From Simmondsia chinensis (taxonomy: Eukaryota > Streptophyta > Magnoliopsida > Caryophyllales > Simmondsiaceae): a stretch of DNA of 64,000 nucleotides. The first letter of the stretch is position 1. Every line of letters starts with the position of its first letter. This document shows, one piece after another, positions 1 to 10,920 of the stretch. The notes under the pieces are model-generated. The model searched no databases. It saw only the letters and a list, made by a program, of their open reading frames with translations, and was not told the origin of the DNA. Position numbers and translations under genes: made by a program. The DNA is taken from contig JAGTTD010000018.1 in NCBI GenBank assembly GCA_018398585.1, positions 4,285,501 to 4,349,500 of the forward strand, written 5' to 3'.

Positions 1-810
1 TATTTATTTTCAGAAAATAATCGTTGAAAACCCGTATCGTAAATTATCGCGCCTATTTAATGCACTAGTCGTTGCAGAATCGTAACCAATTAAAAATTAA
101 CTGTTTTCATTCATTGCTGAAAACCTTTTGATTGTCAATATTTACTTGCTTGCAATTCAATAGCTTCACATGTTTTGCACTGTTGGAATTCCCTGACTAC
201 TATTACAAATACGTCCCTTCACATGGTCAAAAAATAATAATCAACAGTAACAATTCTCTCACTTCTCCAGTTCCTTCTTTTCATTCCTCTCTCCTTCTCT
301 AAATATACTTGGGCAAAGTTCTTGGACTCTCCTACCCGATGATTAACGAGTGCACGTTAACAGTCGGACCGTGTAAATCCTGGAGGACGGCTGCAGGTAA
401 CACTGTTTGCACTGAAGCAGTGGTGAAATCGTCTTTTAGGACAGTGGTATTTCCCATGGCACAGTATCTTCGGTATTCTAACCAATCTCTCCACTTTTTC
501 GGTGTTATTCGGTTGCTGTGTTTAATCCATCTTACTGCATTTTTTCAGTCTTTTTATTGAATTATATCGCCGCATACCTCACGACTTTTACAGATAATTT
601 CATTGCGATTACAATTAAAATTTACAGTAATAACTGGTTTATTTTTCTGCAATTTCGCTATATTTGTCTGCAGTATTTTCACTGTATTTTTCTGCAGCAT
701 TTTCACTATATTTTTTTGCAGTATGTTTGCTGTATTTTTTGCAGTATTTTTGCGTAATTTTCACTGTATTCTCACCGCGGTTGTACTGCTTTTGCATTAT
801 TTTTTCAACA
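1..810 (+). repeat. LARD-1 5' LTR, truncated by window start
   Basis: Base 1 corresponds to base 5433 of the right LTR, and the copies stay colinear to the terminal CAACA at 810. The last 150 bases contain a short tandem repeat of about 24 bp built from TTTTTCTGCAG and TATTTTCACTG units, which gives both copies a T-rich, cysteine/phenylalanine-coding look. An 83-codon frame at 309-560 is present in both LTRs, but its differences are mainly amino-acid changing, so it is not treated as a gene. Confidence 0.85.
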
Positions 811-825
811 ATCTAAAAGACGATT
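811..825 (+). promoter_or_regulatory. possible primer-binding site of LARD-1
   Basis: The sequence directly after the LTR starts ATCTAAAAGAC. It is not the initiator-methionine primer site (TGGTATCAGAGC) usual in plant copia elements. Copia-2 has ATCTTAAGAC in the same place after its own LTR. The shared position and sequence suggest a common, unidentified primer tRNA or a conserved leader. Confidence 0.35.
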
Positions 826-3445
826 TTGAAAGTAATTAGAATATATTTACTGGTTATATCTACAAAGATATTGTAGCTCACATGGTAATGTTGTGTTTTA
901 TATGTTTAGAACAATGTGCTTTAATATTTTGTATGTGATCTCAATTGTCTGCTCTAAGATGTGATGTTAGATCTATTTACTTAAGACCTATTCCACCAAA
1001 TGGAGCCTTAAATACAAAGTTTACTCTCTACAGGAAACGAGCGATGTTTGTGGAAAGTACACAAGGAATGTCATATACAAATTATGTGAAAAAAAAAAAC
1101 TAATTGCAATAATTCTCACTTAAATGTCATTTTAGTACAGTGACTGTTTGGTCAGTTACAAAAATCATTAATAGCATTTAAATGAGCAAATGCTTCACAT
1201 GTAATGCCAGTGTGTATTATGAAAAATGCCATTGCATGCACAATTTATATTGGGTCTAAAATTATTACCTTTTAATAAAAAAAAGGGTAGATCAAAACAA
1301 GGATATGATATTGGGTACTAATTAATAAAATTGAAGACTAACGGCTAAATAAAAGTCAAAATTAGTGATCAAAGGATAGACCCAAAAACATGAAATTGTT
1401 TTTGACACCTCTTACCCATGATCTTGTGGTGTATTATCAAATGGACATCTAATTCTTTTCCTATATAATGACCCAAAGGAAAAGTCTGTTTGGAACAAAC
1501 ATAAAGGAGAACCTTTTCTGCTCTTCTCTATTGGTCTTGATGAGTAATTTGATAATGATGCCTACTTGGGGTCAACACTAAAAATTTTATACTGTCTCAT
1601 TTGAGAATAAATAGGCATATGATTGGTGATATGTGCCTTAATATTTGTGTGAGATATTGTTACTAGCATACTTTATGTGATATCGTCTAAACTAATGTTA
1701 AAAATTGAATAGATGTATTTTATTATTTAATAATTATATCCATGTGATCGCTAGCATGCATGTTTGATTAGGACATTTTGTCCAATATTATATAGAATTT
1801 CACATTTTGATATAAAGTCTCATCTCCATATGTGTAGTATTATATTTGATTGGGTTCTTTGATCTTGAGTGGTGCACAAATTAAGCCGAGTCTATGGTTG
1901 GGATGAAGCTACACTTATACGACTTATACTATGAGCTAGCGAAATGTGGGGGTACTATCGTGTAGGACAGTAATGGTTAGAACTTGTGGAATGCTTTATT
2001 TATGATTTCTAAAAGGACAATATAAATATGTTGATCTTAATCTAGTTAACATGAAATAATAATAATAATTTACCAAAAAAAGGTATATGAAAGGTATGTT
2101 TGTGGAGTTGTGTGTGCCCTCATCCTAGGATAAGATCAAAAGAGTGACATCAAAATTTTGATAAAACCTTGGTCATATGATGCTGGTGCTACTATTGTGT
2201 GGCTGACCATGCTGTACGAAAATTGAATTGTGTGTGTTTCAATTTTTGTGTGATTGTTGAGGTTAATATGGGTTTAGTGCTTAAGGTCAATTGTGAATTT
2301 GAGCCTTGAACCCAGAATTGGCCAACTCTTAGGCATGTCTAGTTGCACAATCTTGAAATCCTGTGTGGATAGAGCATGGTACGTTTAAGTTTTAACCATG
2401 AGATTAACCTTATATGTTAGAGTTGGTTTTCTTGCACATTTGAAGTGATTTAAGTAAAATAGTTGATTCTTGTAAAGGGGTAATAGGACTTGTGAGTTCT
2501 TGTGAAAATCCGTGTGTTATTTTGTGCATTAGTCTCCATGTTGATGTCTCACGTATTTCCGATGGCTATGTATGAAACAAGTTGGTGTATGTTGTCATAT
2601 GTTGCTTGAAGTGATGATAAACATGTTGTTTATGGACTGTTTTCAAGCTAAATATGTTGCTACTTGATGTGTAGTTGTTGTATGTCATTGTCCATATTAC
2701 CTTTATTCGGGTTTTGGGCTGAATGTTGCTGTCCACACTGGTTTAATGCTGGTTTTTGGACTGTTTTGCTGAATTTTTGCCAAGAATTGGGAAATACATG
2801 ATATGTTCGAGTCATATGTGGATTTGGTGTTGTCTTTGGAGAATTTTGTGCCCTTAGGATCATTATTTCACACCTTCTTTTCTAGCTTTTGGAAAAAGGT
2901 TAAGGAGCAGGTCATATGAGAACCATGATTGATCTAGGCTTGACATTTAGCTTGTATCCTTATTTGAGTTATTGTCATATGTTGTACGCACATGTTGGTC
3001 ATTTGGATGACATACTATGTGACCCTAGTGTCCACGTGATGAGGAGAAAAACCTGGCATCATGCCACAAGCTAAATATACTAAGGTGATTGATAGCATTA
3101 TGTTTTGATGAATAAGACAACACTGATCCTATTATATCATATGTTAGTGGTAAATTTAGTCTTACATACACGGATCCAAATAATAAATATTGAAGTGCTC
3201 TAATTAAATTTTTGAGGTGCTAGTGAAGTACTATGAATGACGTCTACATTGTAATAGACTCTTTGTTGTGTAAGGTGTCTAATATCAATAATACATATTA
3301 TACTAATTACAACGTATTTAGGCTCATTAGTGTGCTATGTTTTGTGACACCCCTCTGAAACATACATATTTTAGTTGTCCTTAAAGACTGAGTTGTCAGG
3401 TAGAAAATTTGAATGGCTTAGGAATGTAGTGTAAGACATTCCATT

Positions 3446-3447
<2 letters not shown>

Positions 3448-3484
<37 letters not shown>
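3448..3484 (+). repeat. uninterrupted run of 37 G
   Basis: A homopolymer of guanine in the LARD-1 interior, directly after CCATTTT. Runs this long are unstable and prone to both polymerase slippage and assembly error, so the true length is uncertain. Such a tract can fold as a G-quadruplex on the plus strand. Confidence 0.95.
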
Positions 3485-4065
3485 CTTATAAGAGCATCTA
3501 AGAGCCTATGAGGTACGTTGTCTGATCATAATTTTTCCTGATAATTGTGTTGCTAGTTATAGCTAGCTTATGAAAATTGATTATGATAGAAATATTATTT
3601 TGACGACTGTCCAGAGTTAGTGTGAATAGCTTGATGATGCTAACATTTGGACTTGAGAGCCTTGCGGAGAGTTGGGTTGACTTAACTTGAATTGTAAAAG
3701 GCACCTTGTAAATTATAGTCTCATGTACCTCTTTTTCTTGAGATCACCAAATATTTGATACAATATTGACGGTACATGGACTACCCCTTAATGATAATAA
3801 TGCATGTACTCTAAGTACAATGAAAATGGGTATATGGTCTTTTGCGACCTAAACTGGTGGTGATCCAATTGATTTGAGATGATAATGTTTCACAATTGTG
3901 ATGATATGTGGATTGACAAGTTTGCGGTATATGTTTTTCGTGCCAACTGTGTGTACGATATGCGTACGATGTGTACTATTTGAGTACTTGGGGTGGAGAT
4001 ATGATTTTACGAATATGATATTTGCTCCACTATTGTGCTATACTGACTTTTGTTAAAGTTGGCAG

Positions 4066-4193
4066 GCGATGGAGCTAGTTGTTTAACAACTTGTTGCAGA
4101 TACCTCAATGTAAGGGTGAGAGCAACTTGGCGATGGAGCTAATTATTTAATAGCTCGTTGTAGATACCTCAATGCGGGGATAAGAACAACTTG
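4066..4193 (+). repeat. 64-bp direct repeat, two copies
   Basis: Each copy runs from GCGATGGAGCTA to CAACTTG and includes GATACCTCAATG. The copies lie head to tail with modest divergence. LARD-2 has a single counterpart near 62687-62750, so the duplication appears specific to this copy. Confidence 0.8.
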
Positions 4194-4693
4194 TGATTGA
4201 CATTGACAATGGTAAACTCTTAAGTACCACTTTATTGTAATACAGTGTGAAATGCCGTGTATGATGGTTGAGCTTGATGCTTTAACCTAACCCATAGTCC
4301 GTGATGGGTGATGTGGACACTGCACACTTGATGGGTTTGGCAAGAGGGGACATATTCGTCTCAGGCATAAGACTGTAAACGATCTAATTGAAAGAAAGTG
4401 ATATCACTAAATTGTGTAAGGTCTGAAAAGAACCTTATGGATCCATTGATAAAGACGCTATATCGAAAAATGATTGTGGAAACATCGAGGGGGACGGGAC
4501 TAAAGTCTATACATGAATAAACTGTGATGTATCCAGCCTGGTCTTAACAGGTTCAATGTGAAAAGTCATAGTTTCATTCAAGGAGTGCACTGTATTTTAT
4601 GTTGTCCCTCCCTATGGTGTGATAGTGCGGAGACGGGTCCTTAGCCATAAGTTTGGTGGTGTAAGCGAGGCTTGCACTTGATGGACACTGTCT

Positions 4694-5110
4694 GTATGTT
4701 ACCAGGGGTGAGGTTGAGCTTTTGCTCTTAATGGACCCATATCCATATGTTTGGTGGGGTGCGGTAACACACACTTGATGGGTTCCACCTATGTAGGTGT
4801 GGGAGTCTGGCCGCTCCCTATGAAGGTTCAAGACTTGCCTTCTAGAGCGCCTATGAATATACAAGACAAGCGCATGGCCGATAAAACGCGCCGAACCACA
4901 TGAGTTGTGGTTATGTTACCAAGGAGCAAGGTTGAGCTCAAGCTTTTAATGGACCCATAGCCATATGTTTGGTGGTGTGCGGTAACACACACTTGATGGG
5001 ATCCACCTATATAGGTGTGGGAGTTTAGCCGCTCCCTATGAAGGATTTGAGACTTGCCTTCTAGAGCGCCTATGAATATCCAGGACGAGCGCATGGCCGA
5101 TTAAACACGC
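4694..5110 (+). repeat. near-tandem 200-bp duplication in LARD-1 3' region
   Basis: The two copies span 4694-4892 and 4911-5110. Both contain a TTAATGGACCCATA block, CATATGTTTGGTGG, CGGTAACACACACTTGATGG, a CCACCTAT-TAGGTG inverted motif and GCCGCTCCCTATGAAGG. The same modules recur in LARD-2 (63231-63440). Weaker echoes (CTCTTAATGGACC, GGGGTCCACCTTA, GGCCGCTTC) lie in the copia-2 3' untranslated region at 37010-37105. Confidence 0.8.
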
Positions 5111-5337
5111 AAAACTGCAGGAGTTGCCGAGATATGGACTTGGTACGTGTCCAAGTGGAAGACTATACAACCCCTTGTGAGGTTCAAGACGAAAGTCACC
5201 TTGCAAGATGTTAGTCCTAAACTTGGATTACACTAGGTGATGATTTAAGTCGCGAGACATTGGCACTGAAAACCTAAACTTCCTTTGCCAAATCTATTCT
5301 TTCTTGTTCTCTTCCACTTGAATCCTTTGTGGGGGAT

Positions 5338-6244
5338 TGTTGGAAAAATGATACAAGCTAACCTTTAGTTTTATGAGGGAGTTGTATCCCACATTGGAAA
5401 ATAGTGTGAATGATTCTTTTTCTTAACGGGTATATTTATTTTCAGAAAATAATCGTTCAAAACCCGTATCGTAAATTACCGTGCCTATTTAATGCACTAG
5501 CCGTTGCAGAATCGTAACCAATTAAAAATTAACTGTTGTCATTCATTGTTGAAAACCTTTTGATTGTCAATATTTACTTGCTTGCAATTCAATAGCTTCA
5601 CATGTTTTGCACTGTTGGAATTCCCTGACTACTATTACAAATAGGTCCCTTCACATGGTCAAAAAATAATAATCAACAGTAACAATTTTCTCACTTCTCC
5701 AGTTCCTTCTTTTCGTTCCTCTCTCCTTCTCTAAATATACTTGGGCAAAGTTCTTGGACTCTCCTACCCGATGATTAACGAGTGCACGTTAACAGTTGGA
5801 TTGTGTAAATCCTGGAGGACGGCCGCCGACAACACTATTTGCACCGAAGCAGTGGCGAAATCGTCTTTTAGGACAGTGGTATTTCCCACGGCACGGTATC
5901 TTCGGTATTCTAACCAATCTCTCCACTTTTTCGGTATTATTCGGTTACTATGTTTAATCCATCTTACTGCATATTTTCAGTCTTTTTATTGAATTATATG
6001 GCTGCATACCTCACGAATTTTGCAGATAATTTCACTGCGATTACAATTAAAATTTACAGCAATAACTGGTTTATTTTTCTGCATTTTCGCTGTATTTTTC
6101 TACAGTATTTTCACTGTATTTTTCTGCAGCATTTTCACTGTATTTTTTTTTGCAGTATGTTTGCTGTATTTTTTGCAGTTTTTTTGTGTAATTTTCACTG
6201 TATTCTCGCCGCGGTTGTACTGCTTTTGCATTATTTTTCCAACA
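5338..6244 (+). repeat. LARD-1 3' LTR, 907 bp
   Basis: Begins TGTTGGAAAAATG and ends TTTTTCCAACA, giving a TGTTGG/CCAACA terminal inverted repeat. It is preceded by the purine tract GTGGGGGA. It matches 1-810 over the whole shared length. Confidence 0.9.
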
Positions 6245-6778
6245 GCGATTTCTTCAACTATAATCAAAGTTTTAAAATCAATTAATACATGTTAAGTTTG
6301 GTTGAATGTTTAACTGGTCTTGGAATAAACCATACTGGTTTATATTGGCCTAATTATTAGCCTTATTTCTAAGAGCTATTCAGTTTTAGCCCCCAACTGG
6401 TCTAATATGATCTGCTGCGGTCCTAGATAGATGTGCGTCCCTATCCACAACAAAATATTACTCCATTAGACTATTATTTATAGAAGTTGTTTGAAGTACG
6501 TCTAAGAAATCGTTAATACACAAACAACATTTTTTTAAAAGGAAGAATGATTAAAAAAAAATACAAAAATAGGCATATATGAAATTTTTTAGCACTGTAC
6601 TTGTTAAGTTAAAAAGAATGACAGTGTCCTAGTATTAATGAATTTTTTGGGCATCGAATTAGGAAAAAAAAAACTAATTTTTTGGCACCCAAAAGTGAAG
6701 AGTGAAGCCCACTTGTCCCCTTGCAACTAGGGAAAAATTTTGTTAATTTTAATGTAAAAAAGAACAATTAATAAAATA

Positions 6779-6977
6779 CCAACAACAACAGACCCAGTGT
6801 CTCAAGCGCTCTCATATGAGCGGGGTCTGGGAGGGGTGGATGTATGCAGCCTTATCCCTTCAGGGTGTAACACTGCCGAAATGCTATTTCCGAGGGCCCC
6901 CAACCTTATAGGGTTGGCAATACGAGGACGTTTAAGGAGGTCACCCATCCTGATACTACTCTCGCCCAAGCACACTT
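6779..6977 (-). mobile_element. SINE with 5S rRNA-derived head and TTG-repeat tail
   Basis: Read on the minus strand, the element starts with 5S rRNA sequence, passes through a GGATAAGGCTGCATACATCC block followed by CCTCCCAGACCCCGCT and GACACTGGGTC, and ends in a (TTG)n tail. That tail module is the common 3' end of many plant SINEs and RTE-type LINEs. The flanks carry a near-perfect direct repeat of 15-16 bp (AACAATTAATAAAATA at 6763-6778 against AACAATTAGTAAATA at 6978-6992), the mark of target-primed insertion. It has no coding capacity, and the open frame on the plus strand is incidental. Confidence 0.75.
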
Positions 6978-6980
6978 AAC
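6916..6980 (-). pseudogene. partial 5S rRNA sequence (3' half including the internal promoter)
   Basis: The minus strand reads GTTAAGTGTGCTTGGGCGAG, then AGAGTAGTATCAGGATGGGTGACCTCC-type sequence, and closes with CGTCCTCGTATTGCC. This matches plant 5S rRNA from about base 47 to the 3' end with a few substitutions and small indels. The retained part covers box A, the intermediate element and box C, the RNA polymerase III internal control region. The 5' 46 bases of 5S rRNA are absent, so it is not a functional 5S gene. It forms the 5' end of the surrounding SINE. Confidence 0.85.
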
Positions 6981-7304
6981 AATTAGTAAATATATGTGAA
7001 TTTTTTTAGTGCTATACTTACAAAAGTAAAAGAAAAAAATGAATGAATATTTTCAACATTGAATTAGACATAAATTAATTTGTTTTGATCATTGCATGAT
7101 ATATGACACTTGCTCATATAATTGTATGCTTTGTCTTAATTCAATCTATTTTTGCTCAAAAATACTAATGTGGAACAAGTTTTTGGTAATGTGTAAATAT
7201 ATTTTGTTTGTATATGTTCAAAATAAATTGTCTCAATTGTGTATTTGATGTGTTTTCACCTAAACATGATGTGTTGACATATTATAAAATCGCACTCTAG
7301 ATAC

Positions 7305-7418
7305 TGTATGTCGACACACAATATTACTGTAATTCCAATTTCAAAAATTGGGGCTGTTTGTCAACACACAGCATTAAAGAACCTCCAATCCTTGAGATTG
7401 GAGCTGTGTGTCGACATG
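7305..7418 (+). repeat. TCGACA palindrome and hairpin cluster
   Basis: Three TGTCGACACA- or TGTCAACACACA-type motifs alternate with two hairpins: CCAATTT/AAATTGG around 7336-7355 and CTCCAATC-CTTGA-GATTGGAG around 7384-7404. The palindromic TGTGTCGACACA motif is the same one that is arrayed in the copia-2 LTRs. Its function is unknown. Confidence 0.6.
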
Positions 7419-7700
7419 GGGGGGAGCATGCACAGTGGGGAGACTGAGAAGAGACGGTTGAAAGGAAGGGGGGAAGGGGGTGGGAAGGGTTTTTTTTTTT
7501 ATAGTAATTATTATGTTAGTTAATTAATTAATTTTTATTTTTAAAATTTTCTGGTGTCACGTATATAGTGCTAAAAAAATTCATTAATATTCGTACAATG
7601 CTTTTCTTTTTAACTTAATAAGTATACTATTAAAACAAATGCATATGTGCCTAGTTTGGTATTTTTTTATTATTCTTCCTTCTTTAAATAACTGTCTACT

Positions 7701-8427
7701 TTTACTGATCAAGCCTTATATAAAATTGGGTAATGACCAAAAATGGGTATCCATGAATGCCTATTACACAAATTGTTATTCATAGTGTATTTTTGGATTT
7801 AAATGAAGGAGAATGACGATGTGGATTCAAACTATTTGTCCGTTTTGACCCTAAATTGGGAAGTGTAAGGAATGAGTACACTCCTTTCGTATTTAATTTT
7901 TCGGGCATAATGTATGGTAAAAAATAGGGAAAGATGCACGAAATAAGATTGATAAATAAGATTGATAAGCATTTAGAAGTTGTTTGATATTGTGTTTTTG
8001 TGCAATTTACGATGTTCGGACATTAAAATTCTAGTTTTGAGAATAGTTTTGTTTTTATTATTTTTTATTTATAACTTTCACTCAAAAGAAAAAAAAAAAA
8101 AAAAACCAAGAAAAGAAATATTATTTCCAAAATATAATTTTTGATTTCACAAAAAACTACAAACAAAAAAATGCTATCAAACAGTGTCTTAATTGGATTT
8201 GATCAAATGGTTCAATCTTTGATTGTGGTTAAAATCACCGGTTCAGTCAAAATCATAACATTAAGGTTTAGGGAATTGAAGCATGAAACTAAGGCAGAAA
8301 CTCAAATTTCGATTCGAACCTTTAACTCTATTATTTGGTTTACCTGTTGGAACTCGAATTACAATTACAATGCTTGATTCCATGTATTTGCAATGAATTA
8401 CAATTCCACTCCACTGATCTGAAACAC
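7701..8427. other. intergenic AT-rich stretch
   Basis: No gene is supported here. It contains an A run near 8090-8107 and only short random frames. Confidence 0.6.
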
Positions 8428-8432
8428 GAAAT

Positions 8433-8917
8433 TATTGGAATTATTCCATAAAGTGGGCTTCCATTGATTGGGCTATCTTCTTATTTGTGAAACTAGTTGG
8501 ATGTTGAATCGGTAAAGCCCAATTGATAAAGTGATCCATAAAGTATGAGCTTAGGTTCGTCTCAACTTATTGTATAATTAATAGTGTGGTATATAAGGTG
8601 TTGGGCTTAATTAAAGACGGGCTTTGATGGAGGGCCTATACAGTTTACTAACCTTAGGTCTGGTCCCCTCTCTTCTCCTAAAATCCTACTTATAAAAGGT
8701 AGTTAAGGCGACGACTTACCCTATTGGTAGTCATCATAAAGAATTGGAGAGCGAGAGGAAGACCAAGTTTTAAGCTTGATCGAGAGACACGTTCTTGCTT
8801 TTTTGCGATTGTCTTGCAGATCAAACCAAATTTCAATTGACTACAACAACGACTTCCACTAATGGTATTTTTACAATCTTTAAGCCTAATATTTAGATCC
8901 TTAAAGAATTTTCTACA
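8433..8917 (+). repeat. copia-1 5' LTR, 485 bp
   Basis: Matches 18077-18562 throughout. The first dinucleotide is TA instead of TG, a G-to-A change at the end. A TATA box (TATAAAAGG) sits at 8691-8699, and the LTR ends in CTACA directly before the primer-binding site. Confidence 0.92.
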
Positions 8918-8919
8918 TG

Positions 8920-8933
8920 TGGCATCAGAGCTC
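8920..8933 (+). promoter_or_regulatory. copia-1 primer-binding site (initiator tRNA-Met type)
   Basis: TGGCATCAGAGCTC lies two bases after the LTR. It differs by one T-to-C change from TGGTATCAGAGC, the site complementary to the 3' end of plant initiator tRNA-Met that primes minus-strand DNA synthesis. Confidence 0.85.
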
Positions 8934-10042
8934 CCGCAAATATTAGGGTTAAATAATTGTGAAAATTTCCAAATTAAAATAAATACCATAATCTATGCTT
9001 TTAAATTTGGGCTTGGAGACCCGATCTCACTACTTTGATTGTGAAATTGCTCTCGAATTCATCAATAATGTAAGTACTTAGAATGAGAGTCTACTGGTGA
9101 AATTCTAACAAACCTGAATCAACCCCAAATTACCCGTTCTATTTTTGTTTATTTTTTGGGGCTTACAAAATTCAATATGAAATATATTATTATATGCTAT
9201 TAACACCCTCAATCATTAAGTTCTTTTTGGTATTACATTACATATAGCTGCGGCCTTTGAATTTTTGATTGTAAGCATCAGTTTATTCTTTTTATTTGTA
9301 TTTTTCATGCTTGTGTCATAATTGAATGCTAATTGGCATCAATGCTAATTTTAAGAATTAAAGAGTGGATTTAAGTTTCTAAATCAAAGGATTTATGGTA
9401 TTCTTTTAAATATATGGTTCCTAATGCTTTTTATACCGGATGACCATAGAAATACATGAATTTCTATTTGTCAATGACTAATTTGTATAATTGTTATTCC
9501 AAAGTTTCTCTCTCTATATATATATACATATACATATACTAATTATGATATTTTAGTCTAAATGATTGAACATCAAGAAATTTATTGTGGGCATGATACT
9601 TGTCTCAATTGGTTAGTTTTTTTAATATATATGGTTTGCTACTGCTAGAGTAGGCTCGCTGTAGAAATTGGAAATTTTTCTCAAGAAGGATTTTGGGATG
9701 TTGTTTGCTGCTTGTTACCAATGCCTCCAAAAGGGGTCATTACATGTGATGGTAGAAGCAGTGAGAGTGACCAATGAGGGGTTATATTGGATTTTGAGAA
9801 ACTTTTGTTTGCCCAAAGGTGACAAATTTTTAAAGGGTCTTTCTCATTGGATCACTTGTAAGTGAGATTCATATTAATGCTGTGCATTCTTCCCAAAGGT
9901 GATTGCATAGTGATTTATTTGGACTCTCATAAGGATATTGTTGTGTTTCCCCTTTCAAAATATTCTACTAAAGTTTTATATTCGCTAATATCATGCCCAT
10001 GTTATCTTATGTTTATTTATCATTATGGTTTTCTTTCAGTTG
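8934..10042 (+). other. copia-1 leader and degraded start of gag
   Basis: A 1.1-kb stretch between the primer-binding site and recognisable gag, with several short frames but no domain. It is longer than most copia leaders and may hold an unrecognised old insertion. It includes a TA-rich microsatellite near 9515-9540. Confidence 0.5.
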
Positions 10043-10920
10043 GCAATGTTGCTGTGAATAATCAAATATGCTCCATTGAGACACTACAGGGTGACAATTT
10101 TGTTAAGTGGAAAAGCGATGTTGAATTAGCTCTTGGTCTAGCTGATTTAGACATGGCCTTGATAGAGGATGAGCCAGCTAAGCCCACAGACGAAAGCTCC
10201 AATGAGCAAAAGATTCATAATCAAAAGCGAGAGAGCTAATAAGTTAAGTGTCATGATTATGAGAAAGTCAATTTTGGATGCTTTTCAAAGTGGTGTGCCC
10301 TCTGAAACTAATGGTAATAAATTCCTTGCCACCATAGGGGAAAGATTTATAGAATCTAAAAAGGCCGAAACCAGAGAGCTAATGGAAAAGCTTGTTAATT
10401 TGAAATATGATGGGATTAGTGGGGCTAGGACTTACATCATGAAAATGCAAGATATTGCTAACCTTCTTTCTAACCTTAAAGTGCCTATTGCTTACTCTTT
10501 TCTAATCCATCAAACCTTGAACTCCCTCCCTATTGATTATGCCAATTTGAAAACTATTTACAATACCCAAAAGCAAGCTTGAAGTGTTAATCATCTCATC
10601 TCGATCTGTGTGAAAGAAGAAGAGAGAACTAAAAGGGAGTAGGTTTTAGGTGCTAAAATTGAGAGTGTGAATTTGGTGCATCAGCCGCGTCTTGGTCATG
10701 GTGAAACTAATAAGAAACATTTTCCCCAACATCATAAAAGGGTAAATTCCAAAATCACAAGTTTCGTAAAAATCAAGGAGACTATGGTCAGTCTCACATA
10801 CATTGCGGTCCTAAAGCCAGTATCAAAAAGAACATTACTTGTTGGTTTTGTCAAAAGGAAGGATACAGAAAGAAGGACTATTCTAAATATAAGGCTTGGC
10901 TAGAGATAAAGAAAAATAAA
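10043..10920 (+). pseudogene. copia-1 gag (capsid/nucleocapsid) remnant
   Basis: The region encodes a UBN2/Retrotran_gag-type protein that would form the virus-like particle. Visible landmarks are a YLxxGDNFxxWK-like motif (TLQGDNFVKWKSDVELAL), a central helical part ending LKVPIAYSFLIHQTLNSLP, and a degraded zinc knuckle near 10836-10890 where C-W-F-C is kept but the His and last Cys are Tyr. Frame changes occur near 10240 and after 10582. The start codon is uncertain because the leader is decayed. The nucleocapsid is therefore unlikely to have bound RNA even before the frameshifts. Confidence 0.85.

Larger units (their letters stand above)
811..5337 (+). other. LARD-1 non-coding interior
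   Basis: About 4.5 kb of T/G-rich sequence with only short random frames and no gag, protease, integrase or reverse transcriptase motif. Internal structure includes a 64-bp direct repeat (4066-4193), a 200-bp near-tandem duplication (4694-4892 and 4911-5110) and a 37-base G run. The stretch from about 1740 to 2000 and that from about 3940 to 5330 align colinearly by eye with 61750-62060 and 62560-63730 in LARD-2. Confidence 0.75.
1..6244 (+). mobile_element. LARD-1: non-coding LTR retrotransposon (left end outside window)
   Basis: Two direct repeats (1-810 and 5338-6244) flank about 4.5 kb of DNA with no retroviral-type reading frame. The repeats are TGTTGG...CCAACA-bounded, and a purine tract (GTGGGGGA) lies immediately before the right copy, which sets the orientation. 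This architecture is that of a large retrotransposon derivative (LARD), a non-autonomous element that needs enzymes supplied by a relative. The left LTR lacks its first 95 bases because the window starts inside it, so the target-site duplication cannot be tested. A second, diverged copy of the interior occupies the right end of the window. Differences between the two LTRs look mostly like C/T and G/A transitions, as expected for methylated plant DNA. Confidence 0.85.
6529..7700. mobile_element. inverted-repeat DNA element of about 1.2 kb (foldback or non-autonomous DNA transposon)
   Basis: The arm at about 6529-6650 matches the reverse complement of about 7560-7690. Shared blocks are AAGGAAGAAT, a GGCAYATATG block, TTAAGTTAAAAAGAA and ATTAATGAATTTTTT. 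A third partial copy of the arm lies at 6991-7080 in direct orientation. There is no transposase frame. Outer ends and a target-site duplication could not be fixed by eye, so the superfamily is left open; long arms would suit a Mutator-like or foldback element. The interior carries a SINE and a hairpin/palindrome cluster. Confidence 0.5.

Noticed and set aside
309..560. 83-codon frame repeated at 5741-5992
   Set aside because: It lies inside the LARD-1 LTR, so its presence twice is automatic. Differences between copies are mostly amino-acid changing, which fits neutral decay.
518..839. Phe/Cys-rich overlapping frames (also 5950-6295)
   Set aside because: Produced by the TTTTTCTGCAG tandem repeat at the LTR end in two frames; not a protein.
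6797..6979. 60-codon plus-strand frame
   Set aside because: It is antisense to the 5S-headed SINE and covers it almost exactly.
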